From the NCBI RefSeq assembly GCF_003330845.1, contig NZ_CP026121.1, positions 7,111,501 to 7,175,500 of the forward strand: 64,000 nt of DNA, written 5' to 3'. The DNA is from Streptomyces sp. Go-475. GTDB lineage: Bacteria > Actinomycetota > Actinomycetes > Streptomycetales > Streptomycetaceae. The notes beneath the pieces were generated by a model. The model saw only the letters and a program-made list of their open reading frames with translations. It was not told the DNA's origin and searched no databases. Made by a program: the position numbers and the translations under genes. This document shows, piece by piece, positions 1 through 6,705 of this stretch. Positions within the stretch are counted from its first letter, which is position 1, and the number at the start of each line of letters is the position of its first letter.

Positions 1-504
1 GCGCTGATCACCGTGGCGGGCGCCACCGAGAACGTCGTCGGGCTCGTCTACGTGGCCGCCTACGTCCTCGAGGAGGGCGAGAGCCTCGGTGAGCTGCAGG
101 GACGCTTCCCTCTCTCCCCGCTGGTGAGCAACCTGAAGCAGTGGACGTACCCCGTCGAGGGCGGTGACCCCGCGGTCGAGGTCACCATCGCCGCCGACGC
201 GTTCCCGTCGGTCTTCGCCGCGGATGTGCCGGCCGACGTCACCAAGGTCCTGTCCGTAACCCAACGGCCGCTGGCAGCTGCCGCGTTCGAGGAGACGGCC
301 TCGGCCGCGGCGTGGAAGACCAAGCCGTCGTGGGCCCTGGTGGCCGGAGCGGACCAGGCGATCAACCCCGAGGTCCAGCGGTTCGGGGCCAAGCGAGCCG
401 GGGCGACCGTCGTCGAGATCCCGGAGGCGTCGCACGCGGTCGCCGTCTCCCAGCCGAAGGAAGTCGCCGACCTGATCCGCGACGCGGTACGGACGACGAG
501 CTGA
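1..504 (+). CDS. alpha/beta hydrolase, 5'-truncated by the window edge
   Basis: This is the C-terminal 167 residues of an alpha/beta-fold hydrolase; the reading frame is open to base 1, so the true start and the nucleophile elbow lie outside the window. The visible part shows the cap-like segment (PLSPLVSNLKQW), a strand ending in VAGADQAINP that normally positions the acidic triad residue, and EIPEASHAVAVSQPKEV near the end, where the His of ASHAV would be the catalytic histidine. This resembles the small hydrolases of the RsbQ/salicylic-acid-binding type seen in Streptomyces. Substrate cannot be told. It is followed by short repeats and an IS element, so it sits at the edge of a disturbed region. 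An internal ATG-like start around base 13 is an artefact of truncation. Confidence 0.8.
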   Translation, partial: ALITVAGATENVVGLVYVAAYVLEEGESLGELQGRFPLSPLVSNLKQWTYPVEGGDPAVEVTIAADAFPSVFAADVPADVTKVLSVTQRPLAAAAFEETASAAAWKTKPSWALVAGADQAINPEVQRFGAKRAGATVVEIPEASHAVAVSQPKEVADLIRDAVRTTS

Positions 505-513
505 CCGGGGGCT

Positions 514-571
514 TACACCAGCTGACACCCGGGGGGCGTACACCAGCTGACCCGAGGAGGTACACCAGCTG
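514..571. repeat. three short direct repeats of TACACCAGCTG
   Basis: The 11-mer TACACCAGCTG occurs three times, at 514-524, 539-549 and 561-571, just after the hydrolase stop and before the IS. Two copies are followed by AC (CAGCTGAC). The core CAGCTG is itself palindromic. Spacings are 25 and 22 bp. No function is assigned; they could be remnant recombination or regulator sites. Confidence 0.6.
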
Positions 572-646
572 CGCGGATGAACTCGTTTCGTCCGCGCAGT
601 TGCTTTCCCCTCAGACCGCGTTTGAGCTCTGCTCTCTACTCGACGT

Positions 647-1512
647 CTTAGACGTCGTTTCAGTTGGTGAGTCGGCGGTAGCTGATGAGGGCTGCGGCGA
701 TGCCGACGAAGGCCAGGAAGTGCTCGGCCTTTCGCTCGTAGCGGCGGTGCAGCCTTCGGCATCCGACCAGCCAGGAGACCGTTCTCTCGACGACCCAGCG
801 GTGTCGGCCCAGCCGCGTGGACGACTCGATGCCTTTGCGGGCGATGCGGTGGCGGATGCGACGCTCGCGAAGCCATTTCCGCAGGTGGTCGTAGTCGTAG
901 CCCTTGTCTGCGTGGAGCTTGGCCGGGCGTCGGCGGCGCGGTCCGCGGCGGGAGCGGATGGGCGGGATCCCGCGCACGAGCGGCTGCAGACCGAGGCTGT
1001 CGTGCGTGTTAGCGCCGGAGATGCCCAGCGACAGGGGCAGTCCGTTGCGGTCTGTGATCAGGTGGATTTTCGATCCCGGCTTGCCGCGGTCGGTCGGATT
1101 CGGTCCGGTGAGTGGCCCCCTTTTGCCGCCCGGACGCTGACGGAGTCGATGGCGCATCGCGACCAGTCCAGCTCGCCCCGAGCGCCGAGTTCGTCGAGGA
1201 GCACCCGGTGCAGCCTGGCCCACACCCGCTCTCGGCTCCACTGGGCGAAGCGCCGGTAGACGGTGGGCCAGGCCGGCCCGAACACCGGCGGCAACTGCCG
1301 CCAGGTGCAGCCCGAGGTGGCCACGAAGATGATCGCCGCCAAACATTCGCGGTCCCCGGCTCGTCGGCGGCCGCCGCCCTGCGGGCGTATGACCTCCGTC
1401 GGCGGGACCACCCGCCGGAACAGCGTCCACAACTCGTCTGGGACCAGCCGCTCGATCAGATCCGTCATGTTCGGCTCAACGAGCGATCACACCATCAGAA
1501 ACGACGTCTAAG
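647..1512. mobile_element. IS5-family insertion sequence, about 866 bp
   Basis: The element is bounded by 15-bp perfect inverted repeats CTTAGACGTCGTTTC (647-661) and its complement (1498-1512). If the termini are read as the inner 11 bp (651-661 and 1498-1508), the flanking TA at 649-650 and 1509-1510 would be a 2-bp target duplication, as known for several IS5 subgroups. It holds one transposase in two frames on the minus strand. The left repeat overlaps the transposase stop codon. Both ends and all catalytic motifs are present, so it may still be active or be a recent arrival. It lies directly upstream of an orphan integrase. Confidence 0.88.
660..1468 (-). CDS. IS5-family transposase read through a -1 frameshift
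   Basis: Two overlapping frames together make one DDE transposase of about 270 residues. The upstream frame (starting at 1468, ATG) gives the N-terminal IS5 domain (WRQLPPVFGPAWPTVYRRF) and the first catalytic Asp in CAIDSVSVRAA. It would otherwise end at 1058 with an unrelated tail. The downstream frame carries GPNPTDRGKPGSKIHLI, the second Asp in HADKGYDYDHLR and the Glu in VVERTVSWL. The frames meet at a run of AAAAGGGGG on the minus strand (1116-1124), a slippery site where a -1 shift joins RAAK to RGPLTG. Frameshift expression is well known in this IS family. A simple inactivating indel is the alternative, but the position at a slippery run favours programmed shifting. Confidence 0.85.
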
Positions 1513-1611
1513 CCCCCTGAATGCGGCACGACAGACCCGCTCCGACTACACCGCGAGCGCCTGACGCCCCGCTCGCCAATGAACCATCCGCCTTGCCAGT
1601 GAGGGAAGTTT

Positions 1612-2847
1612 TTGGTCGGCTACATCGAAGACCGCTGGATCAAGAAGAAGAGAGACCCCGTCACCGGGAAGCGGGAACGCACCGCCCGCTACGGCAAGGG
1701 CACCCGGTACCGCGTCGCTGGCATCCCCGGTGTCCGGGACAAGTCGTTCGACACACTCGAAGACGCCAAGGCATGGCTGCGCAGGGCCAGCACCGACAGT
1801 GAACGCGGCGAGTTCGTGGATCCCCGCGATGGCTCCATCACTCTGGACGACTACGTGACCCGCTTCTGGCAGACGGGAGTTCGTGGGGCGCCCGGCACGG
1901 TCAAACGCATCGACGAACGCGTCCGCCTCCACATCCGGCCTCAGTTGGGCACCGTCGCCCTGCTAGACATCAGTCCGGCGGTTCTGCGGGGCTACATCGC
2001 CGCACTGGAGAATGAATGCTCGCCGCGGTATGCCCGGCAGATCCTCACCACGCTCTCGAACATCTTCGAGACCGCCATCGACGACAAGCGCCTGGCACGC
2101 AACCCGATGCGGGCCAAATCCGTGCGCTGGCCCAAGGTTCCGGAGGACCAGAGGGAAGCCTGGCCGCTGGAGACCGCGCAGCGTGTACGGGACGCGATCA
2201 ACGCGCGCTACCGCATCGCGGTCGAGGTCGCGCTGGGCTGTGGCCTACGGCAGGGCGAAGTGTTTGGCCTGTCTCCGGAGGACGTCGACTTCGCCCGCGG
2301 AGTTCTGCGTATCCGCCGACAGGTACAACTCCTCAACGGGCGCTTGTACTTCACCCTGCCGAAGGGTGGCAAGACTCGCGTCGTAGACATGCCTCCGTCG
2401 GTCGCTGCGGCCCTGGCCCAGTACTTCATGGAATACCCCGCGATCGAGGTGGAGCTGCCGTGGGGCGGCCCGGAGTCCGATCGGGAGACGAAGAAGTTCC
2501 CGCTCGTCATCACCACGACGTACGGCAACGCCATTCGCGCGAACATCTTCAACGTTGAGGTGTGGAAGCCGGCACTGGCTGCTGCCGGTGTCATCCCCAT
2601 GAGGGAGCAGGGCGAGCGGTGGAAGGCGTCTCGCAAGGACGGCTTCCACGTGCTCCGGCACACGTACGCCTCGGTCATCCTCGAAGCGGGCGAGTCCGTC
2701 GTCACCCTCGCCCGCTGGCTCGGCCACGCGAGCCCGACCATCACTTTGGACTACTACGCCCACTTCATGCCCGAGGCCGGAGGCAAGGGGCGCGGGGCCA
2801 TCGACGCCTTGCTCGGCCAGACTGCCGTCGTTGCCACGGCCGCGTAG
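1612..2847 (+). CDS. tyrosine recombinase (phage-type integrase)
   Basis: A 411-residue site-specific recombinase. Residues 1-60 are the basic arm-binding type N terminus, 65-170 the SAM-like core-binding domain, and 185-400 the catalytic domain. The catalytic set is visible: Arg213 in GLRQGE, His346 and Arg349 in HVLRHTYAS, the His of LGHAS, and the nucleophile Tyr382 in LDYYAH. The TTG start at 1612 follows AGGGAAG after a short gap; no ATG is available in a sensible position. No excisionase, replication gene or tRNA is next to it, and the IS ends 99 bp upstream, so this looks like a stranded integrase of a decayed integrative element. A perfect terminator follows. Codon usage is somewhat less GC-rich than neighbours, consistent with transfer (inference). 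Confidence 0.9.
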   Translation: MVGYIEDRWIKKKRDPVTGKRERTARYGKGTRYRVAGIPGVRDKSFDTLEDAKAWLRRASTDSERGEFVDPRDGSITLDDYVTRFWQTGVRGAPGTVKRIDERVRLHIRPQLGTVALLDISPAVLRGYIAALENECSPRYARQILTTLSNIFETAIDDKRLARNPMRAKSVRWPKVPEDQREAWPLETAQRVRDAINARYRIAVEVALGCGLRQGEVFGLSPEDVDFARGVLRIRRQVQLLNGRLYFTLPKGGKTRVVDMPPSVAAALAQYFMEYPAIEVELPWGGPESDRETKKFPLVITTTYGNAIRANIFNVEVWKPALAAAGVIPMREQGERWKASRKDGFHVLRHTYASVILEAGESVVTLARWLGHASPTITLDYYAHFMPEAGGKGRGAIDALLGQTAVVATAA

Positions 2848-2870
2848 ACGGCACACCCCCACGACTCACG

Positions 2871-2909
2871 AAACGGATGGGCACAGCGCCTCGCTGTGCC
2901 CATCCGTTT
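2871..2909 (+). terminator. rho-independent-type terminator after the integrase
   Basis: An 18-bp perfect stem (2871-2888 paired with 2892-2909) with a 3-nt loop CCT; the stem ends in TTT. It lies 24 bp after the integrase stop and may serve both strands, since the convergent corA ends at 3133. Between 2910 and 3132 no gene is evident; that stretch holds a doubled TTCTCCCCAG (3038-3057) and an inverted CTCTCGC/GCGAGAG pair (2981-2987 and 3006-3012) of unknown role. Confidence 0.85.
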
Positions 2910-3132
2910 GGCGTTTCAGCTCGGAAGGCCACTACTTTCCGTGATCATCGGCGCTCCCAGACGCCACCAAAGCGGCGAGGCTCTCGCACGCCAACACTCA
3001 CGATCGCGAGAGACCGCCCCGAACGGAGCGTGGCTCGTTCTCCCCAGATTCTCCCCAGGGGCCTCCGACCCGCCGGCCACGCCACTGATCGCAGCTGTGC
3101 GCGCTCCAGGCAACAGCCTCCAAGGCGATTAC

Positions 3133-4359
3133 TCAGAGCCAATCCCGCCGCTTGAAGATGACGTACAAACTGGTGCACACGACCCCCATCAGGGCGATCG
3201 CGAAGGGGTATCCGAGCACCCAGTGCAACTCCGGCATGTGGGTGAAGTTCATGCCGTAGATCGTCCCGACCAGCGTCGGCGCGAACAGGATCGCCGCCCA
3301 CGACGAGATCTTCTTGATCTCCTCGTTCTGTTCGAAGCCCGCTTCCGCCAGGGCCCGCATCTCCGTGTTCTGCTGCTGTGTGACCAGCGTGGCGTTCACC
3401 GTGAGGATCTCCGTCAGGGCCTGGCGGAAGGTGTCGACGCGCTCGCTGGTGTGGGTGACGTGGTCGGCCACGTCCCGCAGGTACCGCTGCAGTTCCTCGT
3501 CCGTGCCGTACTTGGCGAAACCCGCCATCAGGCCGTGCAGCATGCCGACCAGGGGGCGGGTGGCGCGCTGGAACTCGACCATCTCGCGGGAGAGTTCGTA
3601 GATGCGGCGGGAGACCTCGGGGTCGCCGCGGAACACCTCGGTCTCGATCTCGTCGATGTCGTTCTGCACACCCGCGACCACCGGCGCGTAGCCGTCGACG
3701 ACCGCGTCGAGTATCGCGTAGAGCACCGCCTCCGGACCCAGCTTCAGCAGCTCGGGCGACTCCTCCATGCGGCGGCGCACGGCCGACAGGTCCGGCGCCG
3801 CGCCGTGGCGGACAGTGATCACGAAGTCGGGCCCGACGAACACGTGCAGTTCGCCGAACTCGACCTCCTCGAGGGCGTCGAGATAGCGGGCGGCCCGCAG
3901 CACGACGAACAGCGTCTCGCCGTAGCGCTCCAGCTTCGGGCGCTGGTGGGCCTCCATCGCGTCCTCGACGGCGAGCGGGTGCAGGTCGAACTCCGCGGCC
4001 AGGGAGTGGAGTTCGCCGTCCGTGGGACGGGCCAGGCCGATCCACGCCATGCCGTCGGGCTGCTCGCGCAGCTCGCGGTAGGTGTCGGCCAGGGTGGCGG
4101 GGGAGGAGACGCGGACGCCGTCGCGGTAGAGGGCCGCCTCGACGACACTGGCCACCTCGGCCGGTTCCCGCCCGTCCGGCGGGGCGTCGGCGCCGGGCGG
4201 CTGCGGCCCGGAGGGCTGTGGCCCGGAAGGCTGTGACCCGGGCGGCTGTACCGGGGCCGGGGCCCGGCGCCAGACCGATCTGCGGGGGGTGTGGTTCACC
4301 GGCCGCGGAGGCCGGGCCGGCTGGTCCTTGTCGGCGGGGCGGGCGCGTCGCTGGGGCAT
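3133..4359 (-). CDS. corA: CorA-family magnesium/cobalt channel
   Basis: A 408-residue CorA protein. The first 60 residues are a Pro/Gln/Gly-rich, low-complexity cytoplasmic leader. Then come the alpha/beta cytoplasmic domain, a long helical stalk (about 220-345) and two C-terminal membrane helices. The family signature GMN is at 369-371 (YGMNF) in the loop between the helices, and the protein ends in the typical basic tail FKRRDWL. CorA forms a homopentameric divalent-cation channel in the plasma membrane. The ATG at 4359 was chosen because it is the first in frame with CorA-like upstream spacing; the low-complexity leader makes a later start possible. It is convergent with the integrase. 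Confidence 0.93.
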   Translation of the reverse strand: MPQRRARPADKDQPARPPRPVNHTPRRSVWRRAPAPVQPPGSQPSGPQPSGPQPPGADAPPDGREPAEVASVVEAALYRDGVRVSSPATLADTYRELREQPDGMAWIGLARPTDGELHSLAAEFDLHPLAVEDAMEAHQRPKLERYGETLFVVLRAARYLDALEEVEFGELHVFVGPDFVITVRHGAAPDLSAVRRRMEESPELLKLGPEAVLYAILDAVVDGYAPVVAGVQNDIDEIETEVFRGDPEVSRRIYELSREMVEFQRATRPLVGMLHGLMAGFAKYGTDEELQRYLRDVADHVTHTSERVDTFRQALTEILTVNATLVTQQQNTEMRALAEAGFEQNEEIKKISSWAAILFAPTLVGTIYGMNFTHMPELHWVLGYPFAIALMGVVCTSLYVIFKRRDWL

Positions 4360-4490
4360 CGCGGATGCCTCTCGGTCGAGCGTACGTACGGATGATCACG
4401 CAGCGGGACAGGAGCAGCATACGCGGCGGACGAGAACGCCCCTCGGAGTCGCGGCCAGAAGCTGTCCGCAAGTCCCGCTACCGTCCCCTC

Positions 4491-5606
4491 ATGACGAACA
4501 CCAAGCGGAGCGTCACGCACCCGGCCCCCCTCCTCGGCACCCGCGCGCTCAACCGCGCCACCCTCGACCGGCAACTGCTCCTGCGCCCCGCCCGGATGTC
4601 CGCCGCGGCGGCCGTCGAGCACCTGGTCGGCCTCCAGGCGCAGAACGTCAAGCCGCCGTACTACGCGCTCGCCGCCCGCCTCGACGGATTCACCCCCGAG
4701 GCGCTGTCGCGGCTGATGGCCGACCGGGAAGTGGTCCGTATCGTCACGATGCGTTCCACCATCCACACCCACACCGCGGACGACTGCCTCACCCTGCGTC
4801 CGCTGGTGCAGCCCGCCCGGGACCGGGAGCTGGTGAACTTCCGCAAGGGGCTGGCCGGTGTCGACCTGGACCGGCTCGCCGTCCTCGCCCGCGAGCTCGT
4901 CGAGGCGGAGCCGCGCACCATGAAGCAGTTGCGCGAGGCACTGCTGCGGGAGTGGCCCGACGCCGACCCGCAGGCCCTGGCCGTCGCCGCGCGGTGCCGG
5001 CTGCCGCTGGTGCAGGTCACCCCGCGCGGACTGTGGGGACGCAGCGGCCAGGTCAGTCTCACGACCGCCGAGCACTGGCTCGGGCGGCCCGCGGAAGCCG
5101 CCCCCGAGCCCGACGCGGTCGTCCTGCGCTACCTCGCCGCCTTCGGCCCGGCCTCCGTGCGGGACATGCAGACCTGGGCCGGACTGACCCGGCTGCGGGA
5201 CGCCTTCGAGCGCCTCCGGCCGCGGCTCGTGACCTTCCGGGACGACAGCGGCACCGAGCTCTTCGACCTCCCGGACGCTCCCCGCCCCGACCCGGACACC
5301 CCCGCCCCGCCCCGCTTCCTGCCCGAGTTCGACAACCTGCTGCTCTCCCACGCCGACCGCACCCGCGTCGTCCCGCCCGAGTACCGGGGCCGCTCCTGGC
5401 AGGGGAACTTCGTCTACTGCACGCTCCTCGTCGACGGCTTCCTCGCGGGGCTGTGGCGGCTGGCGGAGGGCGCGCTCGTGATCGAGCCCTTCGGCCGACT
5501 CACCAAGACCCAGCGCGAGGACGTCACCGCCGAGGGGGAGCGGATGCTGAAGGTGATGCACCCGGAGGCGTCGTACGACATCCGCTTCGGCACCGTACGC
5601 GGCTGA
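4491..5606 (+). CDS. winged-helix DNA-binding domain protein (HTH_42/DUF1006-like)
   Basis: A 371-residue protein of the widespread actinobacterial family annotated as winged helix DNA-binding domain-containing protein. Visible features are the N-terminal RALNRATLDRQLLL segment, the LVGLQAQN motif around residue 46, the TMRSTIHTHTADD segment near 85-97, repeated winged-helix-like segments in the middle, and a C-terminal FLPEFDNLLLSHADR motif typical of the family. E. coli YcaQ, a DNA-glycosylase-like protein for interstrand crosslinks, is a distant relative; whether this protein has such activity is not shown. The ATG at 4491 fits the start of conservation, although the frame is open upstream. 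It is divergent from corA. Confidence 0.75.
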   Translation: MTNTKRSVTHPAPLLGTRALNRATLDRQLLLRPARMSAAAAVEHLVGLQAQNVKPPYYALAARLDGFTPEALSRLMADREVVRIVTMRSTIHTHTADDCLTLRPLVQPARDRELVNFRKGLAGVDLDRLAVLARELVEAEPRTMKQLREALLREWPDADPQALAVAARCRLPLVQVTPRGLWGRSGQVSLTTAEHWLGRPAEAAPEPDAVVLRYLAAFGPASVRDMQTWAGLTRLRDAFERLRPRLVTFRDDSGTELFDLPDAPRPDPDTPAPPRFLPEFDNLLLSHADRTRVVPPEYRGRSWQGNFVYCTLLVDGFLAGLWRLAEGALVIEPFGRLTKTQREDVTAEGERMLKVMHPEASYDIRFGTVRG

Positions 5607-5627
5607 GCGCGGGGCCCGGACATGGAG

Positions 5628-5670
5628 AGGGGGCGTTGCGGGCCGCTCGTGGAGGCCCGCAACGCCCCCT
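5628..5670. terminator. bidirectional hairpin terminator
   Basis: A 17-bp stem, 5628-5644 pairing with 5654-5670, with a 9-nt loop, sits between the convergent winged-helix gene (ends 5606) and the trypsin gene (ends 5710). The stem is AGGGGGCGTTGCGGGCC on the plus strand. It can end transcripts from both sides. Confidence 0.85.
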
Positions 5671-5709
5671 GGCATTTCACCTGAGGGGTACTCAGGAGCT
5701 AGTGGCGGG

Positions 5710-6501
5710 TCAGGAGTTGACCTGCGTCGTCACCAGGTTCGAGAAGGTGGTCAGCCGGGTGTAGACACCCGGGTAACCGGCCTGGGCGCAGCCCTCGCCC
5801 CAGGAAGTGATGCCTGCCAGGACGCCCCCGATGAGCAGGGGGCCGCCGCTGTCGCCCTGGCAGGTGTCCACGCCGCCGGAGGTCTTGCCGGCGCACACCA
5901 TGTCGCTCTGCACGAAGTCGGAGCCGTAGGAGCTCGCGCAGCTGGAGTCGGACACGGTCGGTACGGTCGCGGTGCGCAACTGGTTGGAGGAGCTGCCGCC
6001 CGAGGAGGTGGTGCCCCAGCCCAGGATGCGGGCAGTGGTGCCGGCCGCGTACACCGAGGTCTGGGAGGAGGAGACGTACTTCGCGGGGGTGTAGGGCATC
6101 GACGTCGACAGCGTCAGCACGGCCACGTCGTCGCCGTTGGTGGCGTCGGTGTAGCTGGGGTGGATCCAGATCTTGCTGACTCTGCTGACGGTGCCGTCGG
6201 TGCCGTTGCGGTAGGTGCGGCCGCCGACCACGCGGACGCTGCTGGTGGTCTCGCCGACCATGCAGTGCGCGGCGGTGACGACCTTGGTGGGGGAGACCAG
6301 CGTGCCGCCGCAGAACTGGCTCTGCGAGGCGTCCGTGATCTGCATGACGAACGGGTACGCGGTCGTCGTGGTCGTGGTTCCGCCGACGATCGGCTGGGGC
6401 GCGGCGACGGCCGTGGGGGCGGCGAGCAGCGCGGTCGTGGCGGCGGCAGCGGTGGCCACGGCGACGGCGGCGGCCTTCTTGGCGGCGTTGAGCCCGAACA
6501 T
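5710..6501 (-). CDS. secreted trypsin-like serine protease (family S1)
   Basis: A 263-residue preproprotease. Residues 1-33 form a signal peptide (basic KK, then an Ala-rich core ending AVAA). The mature chain would begin at Ile38 in IVGG after a four-residue propeptide, the classic trypsin activation site. The triad is His79 (TAAHC), Asp125 (DDVAVL) and Ser218 (GDSGGP). Asp212, six residues before the serine, is the S1-pocket residue giving Lys/Arg specificity. Paired cysteines (64/80, 188/203 and 214/238 regions) suit disulfides. The ATG at 6501 is preceded by AAGGAGAC; the upstream in-frame extension lacks coding character. It is most like Streptomyces griseus-type trypsins. Confidence 0.93.
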   Translation of the reverse strand: MFGLNAAKKAAAVAVATAAAATTALLAAPTAVAAPQPIVGGTTTTTTAYPFVMQITDASQSQFCGGTLVSPTKVVTAAHCMVGETTSSVRVVGGRTYRNGTDGTVSRVSKIWIHPSYTDATNGDDVAVLTLSTSMPYTPAKYVSSSQTSVYAAGTTARILGWGTTSSGGSSSNQLRTATVPTVSDSSCASSYGSDFVQSDMVCAGKTSGGVDTCQGDSGGPLLIGGVLAGITSWGEGCAQAGYPGVYTRLTTFSNLVTTQVNS

Positions 6502-6705
6502 GGGTCTCCTTGGGGAGTTGCCGGTGGGGGGTCGCGCGGGTGGGTGGTGCACGGGGACCCTGACGCCGTTGTTCGGATCTCCGTGTGCCCGGCGAGCGGC
6601 ACGCCCCAAAGCTAGAGCCCGGCCCCGAGGGCTCCCAATGAGGGAACCCCCTAAGGGAGTTGGGCAGGGATAACCCTCGGTGGGACCAGGTAAACCCAGG
6701 TCGGT

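Noticed and set aside
2910..3132. tRNA or tmRNA end as attachment site beside the integrase
   Set aside because: No cloverleaf or TPsiC-arm-like sequence could be found in this stretch.
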